Numbered from the stretch's first letter, positions 22,501-34,257 are shown. The stretch is DNA of 64,000 nt from Heracleum sosnowskyi (GCA_030848705.1 CM061236.1:137135970-137199969), one strand, 5' to 3'. Numbers and translations: made by a program. Notes: generated by a model from the sequence alone, not told the origin.

Positions 22501-25500
22501 TTGTAACAGTTACAGGGTTGTTGCATGTAGGGTGAGCTCTCTGTTGGAACCGTGGCTTCCTTTATTGGATACACATTTACATTGACTTTCGCTGTAAGTT
22601 CTTTCTTTGCACTCCTTTTTTTCTGTTCTCATCTTCTACACGAAGTTTAGATTTAAAGTTTCTAGGTTCAAGGGCTGGTTAACACATTTGGAGATCTTCG
22701 TGGAGCTTTTGCTGCTACTGAGAGAATAAATACTGTTTTGTCTGGTGCTGAAGTTGATGAAGCCCTTGCTTACGGTTTGCGAAAAGATATTAAGCAAAAA
22801 AATGGCCTTGATAAAAACTTTGACATGTTTTTTGTCAGTGATTTAGATGGAGATAATCGATCTAAGAATATGGGTTACATGTCATCCCTAAAAGGAGACA
22901 GCAATGTGCGAAGTCTTGCAGGATGTGGTGATATATATCTTGAAGGTATCTTCTCCTGACATTTACATTGTACACTGCTATTGATTCGCTTTATTCTGAA
23001 AATTTCATATATCTCTCACCTTTTAGACTTCTTCTAGCTTGTAATTGCAGTAGAAGTGTACTTTTTAGGAGTATGAACATGCATGTTATCTTTCTTTCTG
23101 TAGAGAAAAACAAGATGCATTGTATACGTTTTGCCTTGGCTGATGTCTTTAATATTAAAAATCGTGTTTTCAGTTTTCTATTTCCAGAAAACAAGTGAAA
23201 AGTGACAAAATTCCAATTAGAATGGTTTCCGTCTTTCTTTGTAGTAATACAACAAGATAGACAATATATAACATGAAATATATTATTTAAACCAACATAT
23301 GGTTTATATAATATATTAATATTATATTTAAGTTAATAAATATTGTAATTTTATTTATTACGAAATTTAGTACATTAAAACTACATTTTGTATTAGTTGT
23401 AATACAAAATAATTTATATAAATTTTAAGTTAAAGATGAAAAAAATGAAGTGAATAAAATATTTCTAATGTAAATAATTAATATATTATATAATTAAAAT
23501 TTGTGGACCGAAAGGTTTTGAATTTGATAAAATTAATTTCCAAATAATCTTATAATGTTTAACCAAATTTAAAATATTGAAGATTTGAAAATAGCTATTT
23601 AATCACTTGACTAAATTTTATGTACATTGCAGAAAAAAAAAATGCTTTTGCTGGTTGAAATTAATAAGAATTATTTCAATCAACATTTCCTCCTCAATGA
23701 AGTACAGCATCAACACAGCCAAATTTATTCATTTCATTTCTTCTGCTTTTAGTCTCAGTTCAGTGAGACTAGCACCAATTTTTATTATTTAGAATGGATT
23801 GATGACATCAGTGCTTCAACATTCAGTAGACGGGCTAATATCAATTAGCAAAAAAAATTAAAAAATAGATGGGCTAATATCAGTAGCGTTTTTGTATTCA
23901 ACACCTGTGTATATGAGCTCCGCTTTTCATGCCGTGTTTTCTAGTTTTTTAAAACTAGAAAACTGTTTTTTCATTTGTACGGGGAATTTTAAAAAATAAC
24001 TCAAATGAATTTTCCAAATTTTTCTAAACTCTAGTTATATTTTAGAAAACAGCATTTTCTAGTTTTCCATTTTCTAAAATTAGAAAAGCACTAACTTGAA
24101 CATGTTTTCTATTTTTTCTGTTTTCTTAGAAATTCTTTCTCTAAAACACATGAAGTAAACACACTCTTAGTTTTTGTAGAATTAGGTTGGAACTTGTAAA
24201 CATCAAACATGTTTAAAGCCTTAACTTATTGGTGTGGATTGAACTTGGAAATTTAACAAGAGGTTTTTCATAGACGTGTTGATCTTGATACTGTGTCAAG
24301 CCTGCTGTATTCCGTACACACAAAATGAGATGGAAGGATGAGTCACTTTGGGTCCAATATAATGCTAAAAACTGATCAAGGTTTAGTGAGCCAAAGTGAT
24401 CACTGTAATTTGGCTTTGATAGCTCATTAACAACTCTTTGTTCTTGTATAAATATCCCGTCTTGGCTACTAAATACTTCTTATTTTTGTCTGTAGATGTG
24501 CACTTCTCTTATCCTTTGAGGCCTGACGTGGAAATCCTAAAAGGTCTGAATCTGGTGCTTAAATGTGGAACAGTAACTGCTCTCGTTGGTTCAAGTGGTG
24601 CAGGAAAAAGTACAATAGTTCAACTATTGGCACGGTTTTATGAGGTTTCTTCTCAAACCTTAACTGGCTATTGTTATATCTGTCTTATTTCTTCATGGTT
24701 TGTTACAGTTAAATAACAATATATTGCAGCCAACTAGAGGTAGAATCACAGTAGCAGGAGAGGATCTACGGACGTTTGATAAGAGTGAATGGGCTCGCGT
24801 TGTCTCCATAGTCAATCAAGTAATCTTCTGAACCTGTTTAAATAAATTTTAAACACTTCATATGCAATGCATGATTCTTGGTCTACGTGGATTCAATTAC
24901 AGTATAACAGAATTTAAAGTTATGTCAACTAACTTAAAGGACGTCATACTACCTTGTAGTTTTTAATTTTTCTAGATCCGTAAAGTTCAAAATTAAGTAG
25001 GTACAGTAGAGACATATAATTACGCAGCTCTTTACACTGTTATGACCTGATTAAGTATAATTTTTCACGAGAAACTAGTAATGCTTAAGAAGTTGTGTCA
25101 GGTAGTGTCAAGTGTCAACCTTGAACTTATTGCAGCTTAAGTCGATTCAAGCAACCTCCTTTATTCAAATTATTTGATTTTATCTACTAAAAACTCCTAG
25201 GAACCTGTTCTATTTTCGGTATCTGTGGGAGAAAACATTGCATATGGCCTCCCAGATGATTATGTATCCAAGGATGAAGTAATTAAGGCAGCAAAAGCTG
25301 CAAATGCTCATGATTTCATTGTTTCACTCCCTCAGGTATGTGATCTATAAAATGTACCTCCACATAATGCATATTGCCTGTGTTCTTAGTTTGCTATATG
25401 TTTCCAAATGAGAAGGGCTATGACACACTTGTTGGTGAAAGAGGTGGTCTGTTAAGTGGAGGACAGAGACAGGTAAAGCTGGCATTATATTCTGTGTGCG

Positions 25501-26810
25501 GTTGGATATTATTATACTATATTTGTGCTTAACCTTCTACCCGTTGACAGAGAGTTGCTATTGCTAGGGCTTTGCTGAAGAATGCCCCAGTCCTAATACT
25601 CGATGAGGTAACATTGTATATACTAGTTTATTCTGTGTAATGCACAGATTATTATTAAATAATTTGTTTTGATGCTATTGTTAAGTTTTTATTTTAATAT
25701 TCAAATTATGTTGTGGTTTTCTAATTGATTTGTTTAGAATGTGTTAATTGGCCGTCTTGTATTTCTTTTACTCGGTGACAATTTACTTATTTGTGAATAG
25801 GTTTTATATTGTGTTTAATGGAATCCGTTTAGATTATCAATAGGAATAGATGTCAAGTTTCTTATTATTTCAATAATTTTATATTTTCAGTTAATAAGAA
25901 TTAATGAATTATGTTCGGAACAAATGCTACCTGCAAGTGATGAGGAAATATACATGTTCCCACTTGATGTGTGGTCCAAACCGCAAGCATGTTCAGAAGT
26001 GCACAACGTTGATTATAAAGCTATGATAACATTAGAAATGAACTAGCCCAAGTTCAGAGAACGATTACATCATAATATAATGCAAAGAAACAATAGAGCT
26101 TATAAAAAAGCATTCTCTTGCTTCAGTATGAGTGCTAAGTAGGAAGAATGCCACATTTAAAATAAGTGAATCATGAATTTCCATCCTCGATGGGCTTTGT
26201 GATATCCTGCATATTCGTTACAAGTTTTCTTTACTATATTATTAGTAAAATCACAATTGTTTAAAATAGAGTCCTGTTTGTATCATTAATATTATCACTA
26301 AGAATCCTAATTGAAATAAGTATTTTCTGCAACAGTTGACTAACTTTTGGATGAGATCCATCTTACACTTACTATATATAGAATTACAGTAGAATGTATT
26401 AGTGCGTAACAAGTTAAATGAATAATAGCAGTGCTTTGACAGTGCTGTCTGCAACTTAGTACTACTAATACTAAACAAATTTGTATTGTAAGGTTTATAA
26501 AGTAATTTTAATAACTTGGTTGATTCTTTCATTTAAGTAATTAGTAACAATGACTAATCTCCTTGCTGTGCAGGCCACAAGTGCCTTAGACACTGTGAGC
26601 GAACAACTGGTTCAGGGTGCTCTGAACCTCCTTATGAAGGGACGTACTACATTGGTGATTGCTCACAGGTTAAGCACAGTTCAAAATGCAGATCAAATTG
26701 CTCTTTGTTCTGATGGGAGTATTGCAGAGCTTGGGACCCATTCTGAGTTGTTAGAGAGGAAAGGTCAATATGCTTCTCTTGTTGGGACTCAAAGGCTTGC
26801 ATTCGAGTGA
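19514..26810 (+). CDS. ABCB26: ABC transporter B family half-transporter, plastid (ABCB26/TAP1 type)
   Basis: Sixteen exons join in frame to 711 aa: 19514-19895, 20282-20469, 20571-20594, 20751-20852, 21221-21311, 21769-21869, 21998-22048, 22189-22317, 22531-22593, 22666-22945, 24496-24644, 24730-24819, 25201-25335, 25416-25472, 25551-25607, 26574-26810. The N-terminus (first 60 residues) is rich in Ser, Thr, Arg and Pro with few acids, as in a plastid transit peptide. One ABC transmembrane domain (about residues 90-400) precedes one ATPase domain: Walker A GSSGAGKST (502-510), Q-loop, LSGGQ (608-612), Walker B with Asp632-Glu633, and H-loop His664. Being a half-transporter, it should act as a dimer; family members are placed in the plastid envelope, and the substrate is unknown. 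Three ATGs stand in a row at the start; the first is used here. Intron 4 has a GC donor (20853), and the exon 14 acceptor (25415) lacks a good pyrimidine tract. The length fits the Arabidopsis protein. Confidence 0.93.
22946..24495 (+). other. long intron 10 of the ABC transporter gene
   Basis: 1,550 bp of very AT-rich DNA, the longest intron of the gene. Around 23940-24140 the words ttttctagtttt and aaaactagaaaa occur in both orientations (near 23940, 24055, 24070), suggesting a decayed small inverted-repeat insertion. No ORF of interest. Intron 15 (25608-26573, 966 bp) likewise holds nothing recognisable. Confidence 0.4.
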
Positions 26811-27535
26811 TGTGATAATTCTATTATCAATACTTTGTAATCAACTTGGGAGGCAGCACTACGTGAGTTATGCTTATTAATCTCAGCTCTTTCTAAGAAT
26901 TACAACGCCAGTATTCACATGAAATTCTGCAAATGTATTTCCATGCAAATATTCTCCTCTTCTGCCATATTTAAAGTAGGTGACATGGTGATTTTCCCGA
27001 AGAGGGGACACGGATGAATTCCTGAAGAAGTGACATGAATATTTACAATGTATTGTAAACCGAACTTTTCTCTTTATTAGTTTGCAACCTTTTAATTTGT
27101 ATATAAACACTCTTTTTGTTGTATACGAGATTCATGCATTTTATCTGCTTATACTCATCATTCCACCATAGTGTTTGTTCTACTTGGAATTGTGTTTTTT
27201 TAACTAATAAAGCATAGAATACCACAAGAATTGGATGATTTTCTTTTAGTGAAAAATAGCTTTTGTGAAGTGCCAAACATAGACTGACATTAACAATCAA
27301 GAAACAGGAGTGTACTCTCATATTAATATTTAAGCATCTGTGGTTTTCTACTGATTGAAGGATCATCACAATTTGCTGTCAACTCATCGCAGTCTTACAG
27401 ACTCCCCAGAAGGTACAGTAGTTTACTATCCTAGTTTCAGTATAAAATAAAAATTGGTCTCTGTTATCTGGTCTTTTGAAGCAGTTGATACTGTCTTTTC
27501 TCCTTCTTCCTGCTAAATATGTGCTTAAAACAAGA
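26811..27535. other. 3' flank between two convergent genes
   Basis: This holds the 3' UTR of the ABC transporter gene and, from the other side, that of the 27536-28414 gene. No ORF with family resemblance is present. The two genes run tail to tail about 725 bp apart. Confidence 0.6.
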
Positions 27536-28414
27536 TTATTGAGTGGCTTTAAAAGAGATCAAAGCATTCAAGTCGGCAAGACATTCAGTGGGAAGTCCCA
27601 GGAAAGAATCCAAGAGGAAGTCATTGATCGGCTCAACTGTTGCCACCCCTACCAGTCTGCACCTTCCTTCTGTATTTAGCCTCTCCCCTCTTCCATTTCT
27701 CATTGTTCCCTTTGATTCCTCTGATGTCAACACTGTTTCAACAACTAGTGGAGGAGCTTTATAGATGCTGCCTATAGAAAACAAGAATTTCGCTTTGAAC
27801 TCGAGGTCCACCTGAAAAAGGTTTCACATCAAGTCTATCTCAGAATCTCTAGACGATCATGACAACCCAGTTTGAATTTAGTACTCAATACATAGTTTAT
27901 GTTATTAGAAAACCGTAGTACTTACCTGTCCAGATTCTGAGTTTATGCTTCCTTGGAATAATTGCGGGACAATATCAATTCTCAGAAATGGCGGCAAAGG
28001 CAACCCTAAGAACTTTGTTGTTGCAGTTGTCAATGCTGGAATATAAAGTGTATTCACATCAAAATCAACCATGGTTTCACCTTTGGATTCTTTAGTGTTT
28101 GTTCCTGTGCCAATACCTTTACCCCCTTGGGCATTGTACTTGAAATCGGGATAACTAGCGATACCAAGACTGCAAGATTCAAGAGTCTTGAATTCAATAG
28201 TATAAGCACTGGATTCTTGCAGTTGCGTTCGAGGGGCCGAGGTGATGGTGGAGATAGGATCCTGTTGATTAGAGGATAATGTTGTAGTGCTAGTAAACCT
28301 TACCTTTGGTCGAAGCTGGAAAACATTTGAATATGGAGATAAGTAGTCCCTTGAACTTCTTTTGGGAACTCTGCATAGGACTTGGGGATTTGAAGAATGA
28401 ATTTGGCACCCCAT
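27536..28414 (-). CDS. conserved plant protein of unknown function, probable plastid protein
   Basis: Two exons on the minus strand, 28414-27926 and 27811-27536, join in frame to 254 aa. Splice sites are canonical (CAG|GTAAGT donor, TTTTTCAG acceptor). The first 60 residues are rich in Ser, Arg and Thr with few acidic residues, which fits a plastid transit peptide. The mature part has well-packed conserved-looking blocks (LESCSLGIASYPDF, LGLPLPPFLRIDIVPQ, APPLVVETVLTSEESKG, GRCRLVGVATVEPI) with many beta-prone hydrophobic stretches. It has no transmembrane segment, catalytic signature or cofactor motif that I recognise. I believe homologues occur widely in plants, but I cannot name the family or function. 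An alternative is a start further upstream, but no in-frame ATG is evident. The intron is 114 bp. Confidence 0.85.
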
Positions 28415-28737
28415 AGATGAAGGTAATGTTGATCTTTGTAGTTATGTTTCTAAATTATATAAATATGTACATTTATATTGTGACTTGTGAGGACTGGTCT
28501 AGTGAAATTTCTTGTGGCTTTGATGCAACCATGCACATTTGTGATATGAGGCTGGGTTTTCTTCAGTTGCTCACGATCACACAAACTAGACCTTATCTAG
28601 GTATCTTCTAATGAATACTGTTAAGTTTCTTTTAAGTGGTTGCTTTTTCCTACTTTTAGTTTGAGAAAATAAATTCTTTCGTCCTTAAACTATATGATGT
28701 TTTTGGTTTAGGTCCTTGAACTATACGAAAAAATATT

Positions 28738-29085
28738 ACGGTACCTAAACTTTCAAAGTCCGTTAGTCAATGCTGACGTGGCAATTACATTAAAATAAAA
28801 AATTCTCGGAATGGAGTAAAATTTTGGCATGTTAATCTACGAATGATTACAAGAATATCGGTAAAGTGCAGATTTCTATACGTTAGTGAACTAGAAATTA
28901 AAAATTTTCACCACCCGGATTCTTGTAAGCAGTAGTAAATTAACATATCAAAATTTAACTCCATTCCGAGAATTTTCGATTTTCACGTAATTGCCACGTC
29001 AGCGTTGACTAACGTCCGTTAGTCAAATTTGGACGGAAGGACGAGAATCAGAAAATTTGAAAGTTTAAGTACCGTAATATAACAG
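28738..29085. mobile_element. inverted-repeat (fold-back) element
   Basis: The left arm (about 28738-28835) and right arm (about 28940-29080) are long imperfect reverse complements. Matching blocks are ggtacctaaactttc / gaaagtttaagtacc, gttagtcaatgctgacgtggcaatta / its complement, and ttctcggaatggagt / actccattccgagaa. The spacer is about 100 bp. Internal blocks are rearranged in the right arm (an extra gttagtc copy near 29012 and 29022). There is no coding capacity. It is probably a non-autonomous DNA transposon of the plant fold-back/Mutator-like type; the target duplication was not resolved. Confidence 0.72.
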
Positions 29086-29159
29086 AGTACAACAGAGATA
29101 CTCATAACTCATGTGATTCAAACTCAAAAAAAAAAAATCGAAATTATATCTCTACAATT

Positions 29160-29500
29160 TGAAGTCCATGGTCTTGTAACTCACCAACATCTCCCAGAAC
29201 TAAACAGTCATCTTGATGTGTTCTGGACGAAGTGATTGTCTTCGCAACATGTTGAACTTGAATACACTACCATGAGTACTAAGCACAATATGAACTCCAC
29301 GTGAGAGGATTTGCATATCGTGATAGACAGTACTAGTTCCACCAACAGAAGCATAAATCTTCGTAACAAATGCTTGCATAACCTGATAACCTTCTCAATT
29401 CGTTGTGCTAGTTCACGAGTAGGAGCAAGAACCAGCTTTACATGCAACATCAGTAGCATCAAGCTGCTGCAGAACTCCAGAGCCAAAAGCTGTTATGAAT
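29160..29500 (-). pseudogene. eIF4A-like DEAD-box helicase fragment
   Basis: Minus-strand translation in mixed frames shows the DEAD-box motif Ia region intact (LVLAPTRELAQRIEKV, near 29390-29440). It also shows degraded pieces matching the following eIF4A segments: a GGT-like motif, 'SGVH' and 'LRRQSLRPE..IKM'. At least two frame changes occur and no start, Walker A or DEAD motif is present. It is a broken fragment of a translation-initiation-factor-4A-type gene, about 110 residues long. Confidence 0.7.
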
Positions 29501-29639
29501 AACATCATAACATGGCGTGGGAATGTAATCTTGGAAACCTATAGAGGTTAAACAATTGGATCTAGAGCAAGACTTGGGTAATTAACCTACCTAGAACCTG
29601 CCGAGCTGTGACCCAATGTGAAGGGTCTGTGAGTCTGTG

Positions 29640-30600
29640 ACTGTACACAGCATTCTAGTGATCAATTTCTTAGCAGAATCAGATATATAATTCCAGGGGT
29701 CAGACCATAAATGTAAACCAGCTCTCGTAACAGCATAATATATTCTTGACTTTGTCTTTCCCCAAAATGGTGGCCTTCCACTGCAAAGAATGTACTAAAT
29801 AACGCCTGTACTCCAGACATCACCTGCCTGGTTGTAGCCTCCAGCAGCACCTCAGGAGCTATCTAAAGGCATAGATTAACACTATAACTTCTATGTTCTA
29901 CAAATTCGTACAACTAACATACTTACATAGCTAGGATCAAGTACTAGTATATATACCTGGCTTGATGAGTTGATGTAGGTTGCATGACCAAAATCAGCCA
30001 ATTAAATTGATGAAGAAGAGGCTTTTGTAGCTAAGAAAATATTCCCTGGTTTCAAGTCTCTATGAACACCCTTGTCATGACATTTCAACAGCACTTGCAT
30101 TAGTTGTTTTAATATAACCCTAGCCTCACCCTCAGAAAATTTCCCATTCTTCTCCAATTGATGGAAAAGCTCCCCACCAGCACATAGCTCCAGAACCAAA
30201 TGAGCCCGATCTTCCTCATACACTGCCATAAAATCTACAACATTTGGATGTCCAGATAACCTAGACATTGTTTCATTCTCGAGCTTGATACTCCTTATAT
30301 CATCTTTAGTGGCTAATCTATCTTTAGAAATTGATTTGCAAGACAGTACCTCCCCAGTGAATCTATCGGTACACACCCTAATAGTGCCAAAGTGACCCCA
30401 TCCCAATTGATCCCCAAGAACATATCGATCTCGGATCTCCCAAACAAGCTGAGGTCTGATTTATACCCAAAATGGTATCTGTTATGATTGCAGGGCTTAG
30501 ACCAAAATTTACAGGTGCTGTTGTTCCAACAGCCATACAGTAATACTTGACAACTAAAAACAAACCGATCCAGGAAATGCTAATCAAGAATCCAGCTTAT
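29640..30600 (-). pseudogene. PEPKR2-like serine/threonine kinase fragment
   Basis: The minus strand encodes the N-lobe and part of the C-lobe of a calcium-dependent-kinase-related protein close to PEPKR2. It has a Gly-rich loop (LGWGHFG, near 30385-30405), the invariant Lys in LSCKSIS, the HRDLKP loop (about 30060) and ADFG (about 29990). A TAA just before ADFG (about 30000) replaces the expected residue. A probable intron (29863-29956) is retained, then IAPEV and frame-shifted remains continue to about 29640. The segment normally between ADFG and IAPE that carries the activation loop is missing or degraded. Retention of an intron means this is a copied genomic fragment, not a retrocopy. It lies next to the eIF4A-like fragment on the same strand. 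Confidence 0.75.
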
Positions 30601-31608
30601 ATCCCTCCACTTCCAAACATTTAACTAGTTCATAGAATTTGACTTTTCCAATAACTTGCTTATGCTAAAAGTCTCCGGTCTTTTTGGCTCTGCTAAAGTC
30701 AAAAACACCATGTTCATACTTGGTGCAGCGTGAGGAAGAAGTCTTAGAGATAGTAGTTGAAATACGGAACCATGATCACGAAAAACTGTCTAAAAAATGT
30801 CCACACAATTGGACTTTAATCTGCGATTTCTTCTAACCCCAGAAATTTACTTGAATCAAACAATACAAAGTGAGTATATCAAGTTCAAAATTATAAAAAT
30901 AAAAAAACAACGTAGGCAACTTCATACACTAACACAGCACTAGTATTACTTCTAAATGAAAATTAGAATTTGCAAACTACGAATAGTGAAATCATCTGCA
31001 TCGACTAAAAGAAGGGAATAGTGGGTTGTACTTAAAAATTAAAATTTAGTGAATGGGAAACAAAAACACAGAGTTATGAGCTTCCCAAAATGAACATATT
31101 TGAAGAACCTAACTGGCTAGCAAACTGGGAGTCATACAAATTTCGAGTTTTATAAAAGATTCCAAGGGAACATAGACAAGTGCATTAGTTTATGGGTTGA
31201 ACTAACCTAAAGATGTCACAGCTAACTCGCCAGATGATCGTCCTCCACTAGTGTCCTCAAGTTGTCAACCCACCACACGTAATGACGGGAATTTGTACTA
31301 TAGGCACCAGACTGGCAAGCTGCAGAGTGTGGCCTTGTTTGGTTTGATTTCGTGTTAGAACTTGAACCGTATCAAAAGTAACTTAAATAATTTTCTAAAA
31401 TGTTCTAAAAATTAGATACAGGTGATTAAAACTCAGTTATAACTTATAAGTGCATTTTAAAAGTAAAATGTAAAAAAAGTTATTGATTAAAGATAAGAAA
31501 ATATGTCAGAAAAAATTATTAAGATATTAAATATCATACATATTAAATAAGAATGGAATCGAACAAATCATGTGTATTTTAAAATCATCAATCATCAATC
31601 ATCAATAT
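30601..31608. other. intergenic, nothing recognised
   Basis: AT-rich sequence on the 5' side of the kinase fragment. No ORF, RNA gene or repeat is recognised. Confidence 0.5.
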
Positions 31609-32590
31609 ATAGGGTTCTATTCAACTAGAAACCTGTACTAATTAAAAACTAGAAACTAGTGACAATTTTGTAAATTTCATCAATTATAAACCCAAATAAA
31701 TATCAGTTTATTCTTTTTTTTCCTTAAATGAATATATCTACATACAACACAACAATTCACATTGCAATCATCATTTATGTTACTTTTTGATTACCATCGA
31801 CAATCGTTGTCATCGGAATCTCCGATTGCCATCAACTCCACCTTCACATTCGATTAAAATCATTTGATTTAGAAAAAAGATGAAGCTTAACATAAGATTA
31901 ATTGGATCATCACTGATCACCGGAAACAACATCACCATCATCTTCTCAGTTTAATATTGTCATTAACTTCTCCTTTCAGGCCATCAATATCATCATGGTG
32001 TGTATATGTGATACACCAGATCTAAAAAATCACCGATTTTTATAACTAAATTCACTATTTTAGACAGCGAAAATCACTCATATATGATGCGGAAATCACT
32101 AATCTATATTACAAAAATCATGAATCAATATTACGAAAATCACCAATTTATTTGTTCCACATATCTGTAATTCCCTAACAACGATAATTACAAATGTGAT
32201 AATGATTTTTTGAATTGATTTAGTGGTGTGAAACAAAGATTAGGTGATATAAAAATCATCAGAGGTGTACATGAAGGAGGAGAAAAGATGAAACAAGAGG
32301 GATGATATATGATGAATCTGGCCTCATTCTTGTAACCATTTCGCCGAAATCTTCAACAGCAACGATGATGAACTATGTGATTATAGGGGTGTATGTATAA
32401 GTGTATGTATGTATATGTGTATGGCGTGAGTGTGGTTGAAAGCAGAGGGTGGGGGAGTAGCATGAAGTAAAGAGGAAAGTAAGGGTGAATTGGATGTGTG
32501 ATCCATATTAAGTTGATTTTAAAAAACGGGTGGTTATAATAATAGGTTTCTAGTTTCTAGTTTAATTTTAGTTTCTATTTGATCAAAAGC
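31609..32590. mobile_element. non-autonomous TIR DNA transposon, about 0.98 kb
   Basis: The left end (agggttctattcaactagaaacc) and the complement of the right end (aggcttttgatcaaatagaaac) form an imperfect terminal inverted repeat. A second matched block, aactagaaacta, lies inside each end. The flanks are both (at)n, so the target duplication cannot be sized. The interior is simple and noncoding. The superfamily is undecided (hAT or Mutator-like). Confidence 0.6.
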
Positions 32591-33038
32591 CTATATATAT
32601 AAAGGAGGATACGGGAGGTTAGGTGCCGCCCCTAAAATAATCTTAATCTATTTTTCTAATTTTCTAGAATTTTAAATATTGATAAATAAAAAAATATCTT
32701 TTAACATATTATAAGTAGAATAGATGTTCGAATTTATTGAGGAGAAGAGTTCGAATTTATAGCGAAAACATATAATTAAAAGTTCTATTTAAAATAGAAT
32801 AGGTGTTTGAATTTGTAGAGGGGAAAAGTTCAAATATAAAATAAGTACTTGCAAAGTTCTATTTGAAGTAGAATATGTGTTTCGATTTATAGAGGAGAAG
32901 AGTTCGGATATAAAAAAAGTAAACTATGTTTCACGGGAGGACGGCTTATTAGCGAGGACCGAGTAATTTTCGTAATTTATTTGTTGAATTTTTAAAAAAA
33001 ATTATTACGCCGCCACGAAGCGCGGCTTTTTCAACTAG
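32591..33038 (+). mobile_element. small non-autonomous Helitron
   Basis: The interval begins ctatatatataaaggagg, typical of plant Helitron 5' ends. It ends with a strong hairpin (GCCGC...GCGGC, 33010-33027), seven spacer bases and CTAG at 33035-33038 followed by T. The interior carries a repeated phrase (agttcgaat / agttctattt with 'gaataggtgtt') about three times at roughly 65-bp intervals between 32715 and 32905. No coding capacity. It starts exactly where the neighbouring TIR element ends. Confidence 0.65.
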
Positions 33039-33152
33039 TTTTAAATTATAATTAAGTCCATGGTGTACTTTTTTTGTTATCTAATAAAAGTGAATTATAA
33101 GAAAATTAATTATTACTTGTTTTCCTCTCAAAAGTGTTTGAAAAAAAAAATA

Positions 33153-33394
33153 CTACCTCCGTTTCTAAATAAATGACACTATATAATTTTTGAAAGTCAA
33201 ATCTATTTCAGTTGATCACATATTATACATCATTAGTTTGTAATTTTGTAAATTTAAAAATTACATATGATAGAAAATCAAATATACTTTTCAGTAATAT
33301 ATTTTTTATAATTTTTATGTCTAACAAAATAAATTAATTATTGATCAAATTTAAGTTAATTTGACTTTAAAATTTTATAAAACGTGTGCGGGAG
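33153..33394. mobile_element. degenerate Stowaway-like MITE
   Basis: It begins TA|CTACCTCCGTTTCTAAATAA and ends ...GTGCGGGAG|TA, flanked by TA dinucleotides (33151-33152, 33395-33396). The terminal repeats are only partly complementary. Low coding potential and AT-rich. Confidence 0.55.
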
Positions 33395-33964
33395 TATATG
33401 TTAAGACTTGCAAAAAAATAATACAAGGCATATAATTTTTTGTAATTAATAGTTCAACTTTTTTGCTCATTCCTACCTTTTATGTAATATATCATACTTT
33501 TTATTCATGTATGAAATATATTGCTTTATTTGTTTTAAAATACTACCTAAGTTCATACCATATGACCCTATCACACTCACACTGTCACACATGTATAAAA
33601 GAGCTTGATATTGCTCGAGATATTAAGAATTTTCTATATAAATACATAAGACTATTTCTAATTGTATAACTCAACTAATTAATTATATGTACGCCATTAA
33701 AATGTACTAAACATTTTTTATAATTTTATATTAAGTGAAATGTAATATATTATAAACTATAAAATATAAAACTATTGTAGACGTCATAGGTCTCTAAAAA
33801 AGAAAATTCCGAATGGACCTCGATCTCCAAAGTCCAAATAGGAACAAATGACAAAGTCCGAGAGAAGTATGAAATCAATCCAACAAATCCCCAATTCCCA
33901 TCCAGCCGTCCATTTTAGTCTTCCACTTAAAATCAAACACATTTTGGCTACAATCCCACGCTAA

Positions 33965-33970
33965 TATAAA
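33965..33970 (+). promoter_or_regulatory. TATA box, WNK-like gene
   Basis: TATAAA about 360 bp before the ATG at 34328, followed about 60 bp later by the (CT)n tract of the leader. This spacing implies a long 5' leader of roughly 320 nt. Confidence 0.5.
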
Positions 33971-34027
33971 AACACACACGCACCCCCTCTTATTTTTTCA
34001 TTCTCAAAATTAGGGTTTTGTTTTGAA

Positions 34028-34071
34028 TCTCTCTCTCTCTCTCTCTCTCATCTCTCTCCATCTCTCTCCCC
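34028..34071 (+). repeat. (CT)n microsatellite in the 5' leader
   Basis: A run of CT repeats with two 'cat' breaks, followed by an (agc)n stretch at about 34080-34095. Pyrimidine-rich leaders are common in plant genes. Confidence 0.8.
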
Positions 34072-34106
34072 GTTCAATTAGCAGCAGCAGCAGCTTCTTG
34101 AAATTA

Positions 34107-34257
34107 ATGAATCAAGATGCACACCCGCAATTCTAGTCTCCATTTCAAATCTCTCCAAAGAAATTTCGAAGCTTGTCGATTTCGCTTTCGTTGTGCCATT
34201 GTTTCTTTCTTCGTCTCCATTGAAGCTTTTTCGGAACGACGTCGTTTTGTTCTCTAG
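34107..34257 (+). promoter_or_regulatory. two overlapping upstream ORFs before the WNK-like gene
   Basis: uORF1 (34107-34136) encodes nine residues. uORF2 (34117-34257) starts in another frame and encodes 46 residues, rich in Arg, Phe and Ser. Both end before the main ATG at 34328. If the leader is as drawn, both would reduce translation of the main ORF. A short intron (GTGAGT at about 34267 to TTAG at about 34316) is conceivable but would be only about 50 nt and would not remove either uORF. Confidence 0.45.

Noticed and set aside
29208..29486. A functional short helicase gene
   Set aside because: Only motif Ia is intact, other motifs need frame changes, and no start, Walker A or DEAD box is present.
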